Of a stretch of DNA of 63,509 nucleotides, positions 55,041 to 63,509 are shown piece by piece. Position numbers and translations under genes: made by a program. The notes under the pieces are model-generated. The model was not told where the DNA came from and did no database searches. It worked only from the letters and a program-made list of their open reading frames with translations. Position 1 is the first letter of the stretch, and each line of letters opens with the position of its first letter. Origin of the DNA: Hoeflea sp. (GTDB lineage Bacteria; Pseudomonadota; Alphaproteobacteria; Rhizobiales; Rhizobiaceae); NCBI RefSeq assembly GCF_014359905.1, contig NZ_JACIYP010000017.1:1-63509 (forward strand). The letters are read 5' to 3'.

Positions 55041-56803
55041 GCATGAGCAAGATCGCAATCGACCGTCACGACACCGACATCCTGATCCTCGGCAGCGGCG
55101 GCGCCGGCATGTTCGCGGCGCTGCACGCGCTGCAGACCGCGCCAGCGAGCACCAAGGTGACGATCGCGGTGAAAGGCCTGATCGGCAAATGCGGTTGCAC
55201 CCGCATGGTGCAGGGCGGCTACAACGTGGCGCTCGGCCATGGTGATACCGTCGAGCGGCACTTCATGGACACCATCAATGGGGGCAAGTGGCTGCCCAAC
55301 CAGGACATGGCCTGGAGGCTCTGCGAGCAGGCGGTCGTGCGTGTCCGGGAACTCGAAAACGAGATCGGCTGCTTCTTCGACCGCAACTCTGACGGCACGC
55401 TGCACCACAAGGCCTTTGCCGGCCAGACCGCCGACCGCACCGTGCACAAGGGCGACCTGACCGGCATCGAGATCATCAACCGGCTGATGGAGCAGGTGCT
55501 TTCGCGCCCGGTGGAGAAGTTGCAGGAACACCGCGCCATCGGCCTGGTTCCGACGAGGGATGGCTCCGCGCTGGCCGGCGTGCTGATGATCGACATGCGG
55601 ACTGGCAAATTCCGCTTCGTGCGCGCCAAGACCGTGCTCATGGCCACAGGCGGTGGGCCGACCATGTACAAGTATCACACGCCATCGGGCGACAAGACCA
55701 TGGATGGCCTGGCCATGGCGCTGCGCGCCGGCCTGCCGCTGCGCGACATGGAGATGGTGCAGTTCCACCCCACCGGGCTGCTGGCAGGCGACCATACCAA
55801 GATGACCGGCACGGTGCTGGAGGAAGGGCTGCGGGGCGCGGGCGGGCAATTGCTCAACGGCGCCGAACGCCGCTTCATGTTCGACTATGACGACCGCGGC
55901 GAACGCGCCACCCGCGACGTGGTCTCGCGCGGCATCTATGCCGAAATGCAGAAATCCAACACCACGACCAATGGCGGCGTCTACATCAAGATGAGCCATC
56001 TCGGGCCCGAGATGGTACGGCAGAAATTCTCCGGCATGGTCAAGCGCTGCGCCGATTCCGGCTTCGATCTGGCCGGCGGCCTGGTGGAAGTGGTGCCGAC
56101 GGCGCATTATTTCATGGGCGGCGTGGTGGTCGACACCGACACCCGCACCGAGATGGAGGGGCTCTATGTGGCGGGTGAAGACGCCGGCGGCGCCCATGGC
56201 TCCAACCGGCTCGGCGGCAACGGCGTTGCCAATTCCACCGTCTATGGCGGCGTCGCCGGCGACGTCATGGGCATGGACATCCGCAAGATGGGTGCGCTGC
56301 GCGATCCCGACGAAAGCGTGCTCGACGCGGAAGTTGCGCGCGCCTGCCAGCCACTTGGCCAGAAACCTGCCAATATCCAGGACCTGCGCCACAGGCTGCA
56401 GGAGGCGATGTGGGAAGATGTGGGCGTCATTCGCACAAGCCGCGGCATGCGGCGCGGCATCAACCGCGTGGCGGAGATTGCCGACGAGCTGATGGCTTCG
56501 GGCGTGGCCTCCACCAATCTGGCCTTCAACCTGACCTGGCACGACTGGCTTAATGTCCGGTCGCTCTGCGATGTCTCGGATGTCATCGCCGAGGCGGCGC
56601 TGACGCGGGAGAATTCCCGTGGAGCCCATTACCGCGAGGATTTCCCGGAGCAGGGCGACCTCGACAGCTCCTATTTCACCGTTGCCCGGCAGCGGGACGG
56701 CGAGATCGATGTCAGCCGCGAGCCGGTGCAATTTTCCATCGTCCGGCCGGGTGAGACCATCCTGCCCGTCGGCGAACCCGAAACCTTGGTGGAGGCAAGC
56801 TGA
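55037..56803 (+). CDS. Fumarate reductase/succinate dehydrogenase-like flavoprotein, no covalent-FAD histidine
   Basis: The 588-residue protein has the FAD motif LILGSGGAGMFAAL, substrate motifs MVQFHPTG, LEEGLRGAGG (catalytic Arg) and TAHYFMGGV, and the capping domain. At the site where SdhA/FrdA carry S-H-T-V with the covalently bound His, this protein has GKCGCTRMVQGG; Cys54 stands in for His. FAD is therefore probably non-covalent, as in L-aspartate oxidase. The segment after it (FAGQTADRTVHKG) is also shortened. A dicarboxylate other than succinate is plausible as substrate. Overlaps the next gene by one base. Confidence 0.88.
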   Translation: MSMSKIAIDRHDTDILILGSGGAGMFAALHALQTAPASTKVTIAVKGLIGKCGCTRMVQGGYNVALGHGDTVERHFMDTINGGKWLPNQDMAWRLCEQAVVRVRELENEIGCFFDRNSDGTLHHKAFAGQTADRTVHKGDLTGIEIINRLMEQVLSRPVEKLQEHRAIGLVPTRDGSALAGVLMIDMRTGKFRFVRAKTVLMATGGGPTMYKYHTPSGDKTMDGLAMALRAGLPLRDMEMVQFHPTGLLAGDHTKMTGTVLEEGLRGAGGQLLNGAERRFMFDYDDRGERATRDVVSRGIYAEMQKSNTTTNGGVYIKMSHLGPEMVRQKFSGMVKRCADSGFDLAGGLVEVVPTAHYFMGGVVVDTDTRTEMEGLYVAGEDAGGAHGSNRLGGNGVANSTVYGGVAGDVMGMDIRKMGALRDPDESVLDAEVARACQPLGQKPANIQDLRHRLQEAMWEDVGVIRTSRGMRRGINRVAEIADELMASGVASTNLAFNLTWHDWLNVRSLCDVSDVIAEAALTRENSRGAHYREDFPEQGDLDSSYFTVARQRDGEIDVSREPVQFSIVRPGETILPVGEPETLVEAS

Positions 56804-57765
56804 TGATTCCCATCGACATCATCCAGAAGACGGCCGAGATCCTCATGGACAAGGCCGCGATCGAAATCCCGCAGGACTATCTCGACGGGCTGCAGGCGGC
56901 CGCCAAGGTCGAGGACGGCGACCTGTCGTCCTTCGTGCTCGAGGCGATGCTGGAAAACTACAAGGCGGCCAAGGAAGACCGCCGGGCCATGTGCGGCGAC
57001 ACCGGCACACCGCGCTGGTACGTCAAGATGGGCAACGAGACCCAGATCGAGGGCGGCCCGATCGCGCTGGAAGCGGCACTTCGCCGCGCCACCGCCAACG
57101 CCACCAATGGCGTGCCGTTGAGGCCCAACCGGGTGCATCCGCTGTGGCGCACCGACCACGACAACAATGTCGGCATCGGCGCCCCCGAGATCGAATATGG
57201 CTACGAGCCCGGCGGCGAGTGGATCGACCTGATCACCGTGCACAAGGGCGGCCTATTCGGCACCGATTACCGCATGCTGTTTCCCTCCGACGGCATTCAG
57301 GGGATCAAGCGCTTCTATCTCGATTGCCTGGTGGCCTTCGGCAAGCGCGGTCTGGCCTGCCAGCCGGCGATCATCGGCATCGGGCTGGGCGGCTGCAAGG
57401 ACACCTGCATGGTGCTGGGCAAGCGCGCCGCCTGCCTGCGCGTCGTCGGATCGCGCAATTCCGACCCGCGCATTGCCGAACTCGAACTGGAACTCAAGGA
57501 ACTGGGCAATTCGATCGGCATGGGCGCCATGGGGTTTGTCGGCAAGTCGATGGTCATCGATGCCAATATCGAGGTAGGCTACTGTCATACCGGCGGCATG
57601 CAGATGTCCGTGCATGCTTTCTGCCTGTCGTCACGCCGCGCGGTGGCGCGGGTCTTTGCCGACGGACGGGTGGAATACCGCACCGATCCGGACTGGTTCA
57701 CCGATTATCAACGCCGGGAGACAGTGGAATGGGAACTACCTCAAAACCACGAAAAATCCGCCTGA
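56803..57765 (+). CDS. Fumarase class I/tartrate dehydratase-type hydro-lyase, alpha subunit
   Basis: The 320-residue protein matches the Fumerase N-terminal family. The three [4Fe-4S] cysteines are C64 (MCGDTGTP), C198 (GLGGCKDT) and C261 (GYCHTGGM). It is encoded as a separate subunit, as in TtdA and two-gene fumarases, unlike fused FumA. It adds or removes water on an unsaturated dicarboxylate. Placement straight after the SDH-like flavoprotein implies the two act consecutively: dehydrogenation and then hydration. Confidence 0.9.
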   Translation: MIPIDIIQKTAEILMDKAAIEIPQDYLDGLQAAAKVEDGDLSSFVLEAMLENYKAAKEDRRAMCGDTGTPRWYVKMGNETQIEGGPIALEAALRRATANATNGVPLRPNRVHPLWRTDHDNNVGIGAPEIEYGYEPGGEWIDLITVHKGGLFGTDYRMLFPSDGIQGIKRFYLDCLVAFGKRGLACQPAIIGIGLGGCKDTCMVLGKRAACLRVVGSRNSDPRIAELELELKELGNSIGMGAMGFVGKSMVIDANIEVGYCHTGGMQMSVHAFCLSSRRAVARVFADGRVEYRTDPDWFTDYQRRETVEWELPQNHEKSA

Positions 57766-58409
57766 GCACCACCCCGACGCCGGAGGCGCTAGCGGAATTG
57801 CGGCTGGGCGACGTCGTCTATCTCGACGGGCTGATCTACACCGCGCGCGAAGGTGTCTACAAGCGCGCGCTGGAGGACAAGGCCAACATCCCGATGGAGC
57901 TTCCCTCGGAGAGTGCGGCCAATTTCCATTGCTCGCCCGCCGCCGCGATCAATGACGACGGCACGTTTCGGCTGGGCGCTGTGACGGCCACGGCCTCGTT
58001 CCGCTTCACCAAATGGATCGGCGAATGGATGGCCAAGTCCGGGGCCAAGCTGATCATCGGCAAAGGCGGCATGAGCGCAAAGGACTACAAGGACCATTTC
58101 GTCCCCAATGGAGCGATCTATCTCACCACGGTGGGCTACGGGACCGGAGCGCTGCTGGGGCGTGGCGTCAAACGCGTCAAGGCGGTGCACTGGAACAAGG
58201 AACTGGGTCTCGCCCAGGCGATGTGGGTGCTGGAGGCCGAGAACATGGGGCCGTTCATCGTCGAGAGCGATCTGGCCGGCAACTCGCTGTTCGAGCGCGA
58301 AAACGCCAAGATTTCGGCCAATCTCGCCAAGGTCTATGAGGGCACCGTTCCGGCCGTGCTCAAGCGCTTCGGCGAGACCGATGACCGCTCCGACGAAATG
58401 ATCGGCTAG
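57729..58409 (+). CDS. Fumarase class I/tartrate dehydratase-type hydro-lyase, beta subunit
   Basis: The 226-residue protein matches the Fumerase_C family: LGDVVYLDGLIYTAREGVYK, the catalytic-region IGKGGMSAKD and LTTVGYGTGALL. The ATG at 57729 lies inside the alpha-subunit gene, a 37-bp overlap indicating coupled translation of the two subunits. It completes the hydro-lyase active site. Confidence 0.88.
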   Translation: MGTTSKPRKIRLSTTPTPEALAELRLGDVVYLDGLIYTAREGVYKRALEDKANIPMELPSESAANFHCSPAAAINDDGTFRLGAVTATASFRFTKWIGEWMAKSGAKLIIGKGGMSAKDYKDHFVPNGAIYLTTVGYGTGALLGRGVKRVKAVHWNKELGLAQAMWVLEAENMGPFIVESDLAGNSLFERENAKISANLAKVYEGTVPAVLKRFGETDDRSDEMIG

Positions 58410-58412
58410 GCC

Positions 58413-59519
58413 ATGACCGCGCACGACAATCCATTCGCAGGCTATGGCGGGCGGATCACCACGCAGGACGGCGTCTACAGCCAGTCCGAGGTCGGGCTCG
58501 CAAACCGCAATTCCGGTCTTCTGCTCGAAACCCTTGCGCTGGATATCACCCCGACGGGGCTGCATTACCTGCTCACCCATTTCGATGTGCCGCTGATCGA
58601 TGAGGCCGAGCACAGGCTAACCTTTGCGCGCGGTTTTGACGCGCCGTTCGAGATCGGACTTGACGAGATCAGGGCGCTGCCGCAGGTCACGCGGCCGGTA
58701 ACGCTCGAATGCGCCGGCAACGGCCGCTCCGGCGTGTCGCCGCGCTCCCATTCGATGCCATGGGCCTATGAGGCCGTCGGCACGTCGGAATGGACCGGGA
58801 CGCCGCTCAAGCCGTTGATCGAGCGGGCAGGGCCGAAATCCGATACCGTGGAGATCGCCTTCTTCGGCGCGGACTACGGTTTCGACAAGGGCGTCGGCCA
58901 CTATTTCGGCCGATCGCTGACGCTGGCGCAGATCGCCGAACTCGACGTCACGCTGGTGCATTTCATGAATGGCCAGCCCTTGCTGCCGCAGCATGGGGCG
59001 CCGCTCCGGATCATCGTGCCTGGCTGGTACGGCATGGCCAGCGTCAAGTGGCTGGGCCGGATCGAAGCCCTGAACACCGCGTTCGACGGCTTCCAGCAGG
59101 TGCGCACCTACCGCTTTCGCGAGAGCGACGAAGATCCCGGCCGGCCGGTGACGACCATGCGGGTGAAATCGCTGATGGTGCCGCCGGGCGTGCCCGACTG
59201 GAGCTCGCGAAAACGCTGGCTCCGGCCCGGGCCGGTGACGCTCGTTGGTCGTGCCTGGTCGGGCGGCGGCGTCTCGATCAGCAAGGTGGAAGTGGAACTT
59301 GACGGTGAATGGCGCGAAGCCAGGCTGCAGCCCCCGGCCGGCGCCTATGCCTGGAGCAAGTGGAGCTGCGAATGGGATGCGTCCCCGGGCGCCCATGTGC
59401 TGCGCTGCTGCGCCACCGATGCGCTCGGCAATGTGCAGCCGCTTGATCCGCCCTGGGATGTTGCCGGCTTTGCCAACAATGCGGCGCAAAAGGTCCAGGT
59501 CTTCGTGGCAGAGGCATGA
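58413..59519 (+). CDS. Sulfite-oxidase-family molybdoenzyme, predicted cytoplasmic
   Basis: The 368-residue protein has the sulfite-oxidase molybdopterin domain with the Mo-ligand Cys C100 in TLECAGNGRS, VGTSEWTGTPL, and LRIIVPGWYGMASVKWLGRI. The C-terminal Mo-co dimerisation domain (LVGRAWSGGGVSISKVEV) is also present. No signal peptide or Tat motif precedes it (MTAHDNPFAGYGG), unlike periplasmic SorA/SoxC/YedY, so it is probably cytoplasmic. No cytochrome partner gene is adjacent. Three bp separate it from the hydro-lyase gene, so it belongs to the operon. Confidence 0.85.
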   Translation: MTAHDNPFAGYGGRITTQDGVYSQSEVGLANRNSGLLLETLALDITPTGLHYLLTHFDVPLIDEAEHRLTFARGFDAPFEIGLDEIRALPQVTRPVTLECAGNGRSGVSPRSHSMPWAYEAVGTSEWTGTPLKPLIERAGPKSDTVEIAFFGADYGFDKGVGHYFGRSLTLAQIAELDVTLVHFMNGQPLLPQHGAPLRIIVPGWYGMASVKWLGRIEALNTAFDGFQQVRTYRFRESDEDPGRPVTTMRVKSLMVPPGVPDWSSRKRWLRPGPVTLVGRAWSGGGVSISKVEVELDGEWREARLQPPAGAYAWSKWSCEWDASPGAHVLRCCATDALGNVQPLDPPWDVAGFANNAAQKVQVFVAEA

Positions 59520-59522
59520 ATT

Positions 59523-59568
59523 CGGGCGCCAGCGGCCTTCCTTGAAGTGAAGCGGAGGCTGGCGCCCG
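59523..59568. terminator. Bidirectional terminator hairpin
   Basis: CGGGCGCCAGC and GCTGGCGCCCG form an 11-bp perfect stem in the 59-bp gap between the convergent molybdoenzyme and enolase-superfamily genes. A short CTTTC tract follows on the plus strand. Confidence 0.65.
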
Positions 59569-59578
59569 GCCTTTCGGC

Positions 59579-60718
59579 TCAGCCCCGACTCAGTTCCAGC
59601 GTCCGGTAGCGGGCGAGGCTTTCCGGCAACGCGTCGAAGCCCAGGCCCGGCGCGTCCGTTATGGCAAAACTGCCATTCTTGCACATGCCCTCGTCAAAGA
59701 ACGCGTCGCGCAGCGGGTTGGCATTGATGTCGACTTCGAGCAGGCCGTCGCCGCCGGTGGCTGCCAGTATATGACCGGAGGCGATCAGCCCGATTCCGCC
59801 GCCGAGGAAATGCGGGCAGTATGTCCGCCCTCCGGCAACAATGGCCCTGCCGATCCGGTGGCAGCCGGTGACGCCGCCCCATTTGGCAACGTCGGGCTGG
59901 ATGAAACCGAAATGGCCCGAGCCGATGGCGGCATCGAACTGGTCAAAGCCGGTGATGTTTTCGCCGGCGGCGAGCGGAATGCTGCTGGCGCTCGCGAGTT
60001 CGGCCCATTGTCCGGCCGGCATGTCGGCGCGGATCGGTTCCTCGAGCCATCCGAGATCCAGCTCCCGGGCAGCGTCGACGAAGTTGAGCGCTTGGCCCAG
60101 ATCCCAGGCCTGGTTGGCGTCGGTGAAGATGCGCTCGCCGTCGCGGCGGTCGGCGCACAAAGATGTCAGTTGCGCCAGGTCGGTCACAGCGTCGAAGCCG
60201 ATCTTCACCTTCTTGGCCTGATAGCCCTGGTCGCGCACCTGCGGCACGACCGCGCCGGCAGCCCCGATATGAATGCCGCTGGCATAGGCCGGCACCGAAT
60301 TGGCCGCACCCGCATCGAGATGGCGGGCGAGCGAGAGTCCGGCACGTCGCGCGAAAAGGTCGTGCATGGCGGTGTCGAGACCGGCGATGACTTGCGCGAA
60401 CGGACCCCATTCGCCGCATTGCAGGGCACGGATATGGGTTCGCGCCGTCAGATGGAAAAACAGCTCGGACGCTGTCCCGGCGCGAAATCCGATGACGAGA
60501 TCGGCGATGTCCTCCATTAACAGCCGCGCCCGGTGTTCGGCCCCGGCGGCTGGCCAGTTGGCAAAGATCTCGCCCCAGCCAAAGGCGCCGTCGGTGTCGC
60601 TCAGCCGCACGAACACCGCCGGACGGTTCGTCATGGCGCCGAACGAGGTCATCACCGGGGTGTCGATCGGCACCCGGTAGGCCGAGACGTCGATGCGGGC
60701 AATAGTGGAATGAGTCAC
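59579..60718 (-). CDS. Mandelate racemase/muconate lactonizing enzyme-family protein
   Basis: The 379-residue enolase-superfamily member has the MLE-type K170-V-K172 (KKVKIG), metal ligands D200 (FTDANQAW), E226 (WLEEP) and E253 (AGENI), and PHFLGGG near the C-terminus. This is a KxK proton-abstraction enzyme: racemase, epimerase, dehydratase or cycloisomerase. It is distinct from the KxR enzyme at 1155. Its ATG overlaps the stop of the upstream permease gene (ATGA), so both are co-translated. Confidence 0.88.
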   Translation of the reverse strand: MTHSTIARIDVSAYRVPIDTPVMTSFGAMTNRPAVFVRLSDTDGAFGWGEIFANWPAAGAEHRARLLMEDIADLVIGFRAGTASELFFHLTARTHIRALQCGEWGPFAQVIAGLDTAMHDLFARRAGLSLARHLDAGAANSVPAYASGIHIGAAGAVVPQVRDQGYQAKKVKIGFDAVTDLAQLTSLCADRRDGERIFTDANQAWDLGQALNFVDAARELDLGWLEEPIRADMPAGQWAELASASSIPLAAGENITGFDQFDAAIGSGHFGFIQPDVAKWGGVTGCHRIGRAIVAGGRTYCPHFLGGGIGLIASGHILAATGGDGLLEVDINANPLRDAFFDEGMCKNGSFAITDAPGLGFDALPESLARYRTLELSRG

Positions 60719-61461
60719 CAGAAAACCTCCTTGGCAAGCAGCACGGATCCCGACAGGAACATCAGCGCGATGATCAGACGGCGGAACTGGTCGTCATTGA
60801 GCCGCCTGAAGGTGATGATGCCGATCTGGGCGAAGATCAGCGTCATCGGCAGCGTCACGGCGATGAGTTTGAGCGTGTGAAAGCCGTAGACGCCCTTGAA
60901 GGCAAAGCCCACGGCGGTAAGGCCCAGCACGATGACGTTGAAGGGTTGCAGCACGGCGCGGATTTCCGCCTTTGGCCAGGGCCGCATCGAGCACCACATG
61001 GTCGGAAGCGCGCCCGACAGCGACGCCGCGCCGCCAAGCACGCCGCCGAGAAAGCCGACGACCCCGTCAGCCACCGGCGTCGGCCGCTCGAACCGGGGCA
61101 GCGCGCTCCGGAGCGAGAAGAAGCCGCCATAGACAATCATCATTGCGGCGATAACCAGCTTTATCACCAGCGGCGGAAAGATCGTCAGCGCCGCGATGCC
61201 GGCCGGGATGCCGAACACCGCCGGCACAAGAAAGCGCGCCAGACGTCGCGGGTTGTTAAGCACCGAGCGCCGCACTACCCAGACGCCTTGCAGGCCGCTG
61301 ACCACCGACATGAGGGCGACCAGCGACACCGCCTCCAGCGGCGGCAGGATCTGCAGCCAGAAACCCAGCGCGAACAGCGCGGTGCCAAACCCCGCAAGGC
61401 CGTTGACGAAGCCGCCGAGCGCGGCGCCGGCGGCCAGAATGGCTATGAATTCAATGGTCAC
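60715..61461 (-). CDS. TauE/SafE-family membrane permease
   Basis: The 248-residue protein has about eight hydrophobic segments and the duplicated TSUP-family glycine-rich motifs (AALGGFVNGLAGFGTALFAL near the start, GFLGGVLGGAASLSGA in the middle). The family exports sulfite or sulfoacetate or imports organic anions. With a sulfite-oxidase-fold enzyme next door, export of sulfite, sulfonate or a related anion is a reasonable inference. It lies between the LysR gene and the enolase-superfamily gene. Confidence 0.85.
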   Translation of the reverse strand: MTIEFIAILAAGAALGGFVNGLAGFGTALFALGFWLQILPPLEAVSLVALMSVVSGLQGVWVVRRSVLNNPRRLARFLVPAVFGIPAGIAALTIFPPLVIKLVIAAMMIVYGGFFSLRSALPRFERPTPVADGVVGFLGGVLGGAASLSGALPTMWCSMRPWPKAEIRAVLQPFNVIVLGLTAVGFAFKGVYGFHTLKLIAVTLPMTLIFAQIGIITFRRLNDDQFRRLIIALMFLSGSVLLAKEVFW

Positions 61462-61467
61462 CGGCGG

Positions 61468-62367
61468 TCACTTCCTCAGTGTTCCGGCCGGGAAGCCGCC
61501 GATGGCGACGACCTCGAGAAGCTTGCCGTGGATTTCCTCGATCACCCGCGATTTGGTCGTGTCGGCGCGGCTGGTGAGGCCGAGGTGGCGCGACGGGCCG
61601 TTGGGCAGCGCCAATCGCTTGAGCGGAAGCGGATTGGCGCTCTGAAAACTGCGGCGCGGCGCGATGGAGACGCCGAGATTGCACAACACCATGGTGGAGA
61701 TCGCCTCGAGCCCTTCCAGTTCCATGCTGTCGCGTACGTCGATCTTCTGGTCCTGCAGCCAGGTTTCGATCAGGTGCCCGACCACCGCGTTGCGGGTAAA
61801 GCGGATGAACGGATTGGTCTTAAGCAGATAGACGGGATCGTCGCTCTCGGTCTCCAGCGAAGCCAGCAGCTGCAGCGGTTCGACGGCGATTTCGAGCCAG
61901 TTCAGACCGCGCGGCATGAGCCTCGGCTTGGAAATCACTGCGACATCGAGGTTGCCGCGCTCGACCTGATGCAGCAGCTCGTTTGTCAGCCCCGGCTGCA
62001 CGGCGACGTGCAGGTCCGGAAATGACGCTTTCAACAGCGAGATGGCCATTGGCGCCAGGCCTGACAGCGTCGTCGGCACGGCGCCGAGCATCAGGTCGCC
62101 CTTAAGCCCGTCATCGCCCAGAACCGAAGGCACCAGATTGTCATAGGCGCGCACCACCTCGCGAGCCTTCGCCACCAGGGTACGGCCAACCGGCGTGAGT
62201 TCGGGTGTGCGCTTGGACCGGTCGAAAATGGTGATTTTCCACTCTTCTTCCAGGGCTTTCATCTGCTGGCTGACCGCGGCGTGGGTGATGAACACGGAAT
62301 CTGCGGCGGCACTGAAGGTGCCATGTTCCGCCACTGCCAGCAGTGTCTTGAGCAATCGTATAGACAT
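61468..62367 (-). CDS. LysR-family transcriptional regulator
   Basis: The 299-residue protein has an N-terminal winged helix ([38 protein letters not shown]) and a LysR substrate domain. Start 62367 is preferred to 62394. It is divergent from the tctC-type gene and heads the permease/enolase-superfamily genes. An ATTACA-N5-TGTAAT dyad lies 30 bp upstream. It probably senses the imported or metabolised organic acid. Confidence 0.88.
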   Translation of the reverse strand: MSIRLLKTLLAVAEHGTFSAAADSVFITHAAVSQQMKALEEEWKITIFDRSKRTPELTPVGRTLVAKAREVVRAYDNLVPSVLGDDGLKGDLMLGAVPTTLSGLAPMAISLLKASFPDLHVAVQPGLTNELLHQVERGNLDVAVISKPRLMPRGLNWLEIAVEPLQLLASLETESDDPVYLLKTNPFIRFTRNAVVGHLIETWLQDQKIDVRDSMELEGLEAISTMVLCNLGVSIAPRRSFQSANPLPLKRLALPNGPSRHLGLTSRADTTKSRVIEEIHGKLLEVVAIGGFPAGTLRK

Positions 62368-62396
62368 CCAGATTCCGAAACTTAGTGTAAGCAATA

Positions 62397-62413
62397 ATTA
62401 CATAACCTGTAAT
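62397..62413. promoter_or_regulatory. LysR-type binding dyad
   Basis: ATTACATAACCTGTAAT is a perfect 6-bp inverted repeat with the T-N11-A geometry of LysR operators. It lies in the divergent region between the LysR gene and the TctC-type gene. Confidence 0.55.
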
Positions 62414-62530
62414 CATTTGTGGCTTTTTACAAATCTGACTTACCAATATGGTTTTTGCAATGGCTCATGTTTCCGGGTGGAGGAAAAAGGCGTCCGGACA
62501 ACTCGCAGGTCATGCAACCGGGAGGAAGAT

Positions 62531-63508
62531 ATGCATTACAAGAAATTAGGCGCGGCGTGCGCATTCATGCTGGGATTGACGGCGACGGCGGCTTTTGCAG
62601 AATATCCCGAGCGCCCCATCAACATGATCATTCCTTACGGCGCAGGCGGCGCCACTGATATTTCCGCACGATCGATCGCCGAGGCCCTGACTGAAGCCGC
62701 CGGCACGCCCATGGTGATGTCCAACGTAACCGGCGCCGGTGGCGCCACCGGTTCTGTGGCGGTGCAGAATGCCAAGGGTGATGGCTACACCATGCTGTTT
62801 GCGCGTGTCGGTTCGCACACCGTCAATCCGGCGATGAAGGCGACGCTGCCCTACACGCTCGAAGACTTCCGCTTTGTCACCGTCTATGAAATCAACCCGG
62901 TGGTCTGCGCCGTCACGCCGGCCTCCGGCATCGGTTCGATGGAGGACCTGATCGCCAAGGTAGGTGAGGGCGGTGTCTCGTATTCCTCTTCCGGCGTCGG
63001 CTCGCTACTGCAACTGGCGGCAGTGATGGTGCTCAAGGAATTCGGAGTCGAGGATCCGCTTCAGGCAGCGGTCCATATACCGCAGAAGGGCGGCGGTGAG
63101 GCGGCAACAGCGGTTCTCAACGGAACCGTGACGTTTATCTGCACCAATTCTTCCGCACTTTCGAGCTTCGTGGCCAACGGCCAGCTCAAGCCGCTGCTGG
63201 TCACCACCCCCGAGCGCCTCAACGGCTTCGACGCTCCTACGGCCTCCGAACTCGGCAAGCCTGCGCTCGAACAGCTGGTCGGCTGGACAGGGATCGCCGG
63301 TCCAGCATCCTTGAGCGACGAGGTTGCAGACAAATGGGGCGAGTGGATGGCGACAGCCGTTCAGGACGAGAAGTTCCTCGGTGTCATGGAAAAGGCAGGC
63401 TCGGTCATCGATCTGATGGATCCCGCCGAAGCCAAGGCCTTCATCGACGGCCAATATAACACCTTCCGCAAGCTGGTTGATGAACTCGGCATGCGAATCG
63501 AAGGGTAG
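62531..63508 (+). CDS. Tripartite tricarboxylate transporter substrate-binding protein (TctC/BugD-like)
   Basis: The 325-residue periplasmic protein has a Sec signal peptide (1-23, ending TAAFA) and TctC-family motifs: YPERPINMIIPYGAGGATDI, GAGGATGSVAVQNAKGDGYT and GTVTFICTNS. GGAGGAAGAT precedes ATG 62531. It binds carboxylic acids for a TctAB transporter, whose genes would lie beyond the right edge. It ends one base before the window end and is complete. Confidence 0.92.
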   Translation: MHYKKLGAACAFMLGLTATAAFAEYPERPINMIIPYGAGGATDISARSIAEALTEAAGTPMVMSNVTGAGGATGSVAVQNAKGDGYTMLFARVGSHTVNPAMKATLPYTLEDFRFVTVYEINPVVCAVTPASGIGSMEDLIAKVGEGGVSYSSSGVGSLLQLAAVMVLKEFGVEDPLQAAVHIPQKGGGEAATAVLNGTVTFICTNSSALSSFVANGQLKPLLVTTPERLNGFDAPTASELGKPALEQLVGWTGIAGPASLSDEVADKWGEWMATAVQDEKFLGVMEKAGSVIDLMDPAEAKAFIDGQYNTFRKLVDELGMRIEG

Positions 63509-63509
63509 T

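Noticed and set aside
54908..56731. 607-codon minus-strand frame opposite the flavoprotein gene
   Set aside because: His/Gly/Ala-rich shadow of the FrdA-like gene, whose FAD and substrate motifs are clear.

Overview
The window is GC-rich alphaproteobacterial DNA, most like a Rhizobiales/Rhizobiaceae-type genome (possibly marine). This rests on gene content: a divergent katG/oxyR pair, a glg-tre operon, a glucosylglycerate module, a type-I sHdr-LbpA sulfur-oxidation cluster, and alpha-type IS21, IS3 and IS5 elements. No rRNA, complete tRNA or CRISPR array was seen.

Layout. 1-4.8 kb: a MocR-type regulator (cut by the window edge) divergent from an enolase-superfamily enzyme and an aldo/keto reductase, then a convergent membrane-tailed alpha/beta hydrolase. 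5.0-8.8 kb: glucosylglycerate operon (GH13_18 phosphorylase, phosphatase, synthase). 8.9-12.3 kb: katG divergent from oxyR. 12.3-17.2 kb: a zinc alcohol dehydrogenase and an SDR, followed by decayed acyl-CoA ligase, CoA-transferase and LysR genes. 17.3-26.5 kb: minus-strand, translationally coupled operon glgB'-glgX-treZ-malQ-treY, with glgB truncated by an IS3 remnant.

27.0-38.6 kb: the main metabolic island, a cytoplasmic sulfur-oxidation cluster. It encodes a sHdr-type lipoate ligase, a glutamine-amidotransferase-like protein lacking its catalytic Cys, two DsrE-family proteins, sHdrC1-B1-A-Hyp-C2-B2, a small conserved hypothetical, lipoate-binding protein LbpA, a FadL-like outer-membrane channel, TusA and an ArsR repressor. 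The genes are tightly packed, and IS3 transposase tails lie at both borders. Expected flow: sulfane sulfur enters, is carried by TusA/DsrE proteins, and is oxidised by the sHdr complex with LbpA as lipoyl carrier, releasing sulfite.

39-48.5 kb: an accessory segment between two 110-bp direct repeats. Each repeat resembles a tRNA-fMet 3' end plus its terminator. Cargo: an amidohydrolase relic, a serine hydrolase, a class A beta-lactamase homologue, an IS5-type relic, an M81 peptidase, an AraC regulator and an Abhydrolase_9 membrane protein. 48.8-52.2 kb: a ferredoxin-reductase/E1-beta gene chimera interrupted by a complete IS21-family element.

52.8-63.5 kb: a GST, then an operon encoding a four-subunit succinate-dehydrogenase/fumarate-reductase-like complex, a two-subunit fumarase/tartrate-dehydratase-type hydro-lyase and a cytoplasmic sulfite-oxidase-fold molybdoenzyme. 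Convergent to it are an enolase-superfamily enzyme, a TauE/SafE permease and a LysR regulator, with a divergent TctC-type binding protein. The combination suggests catabolism of an unusual, possibly sulfonated, dicarboxylate. The sHdr cluster and this locus are the two most interesting systems here.
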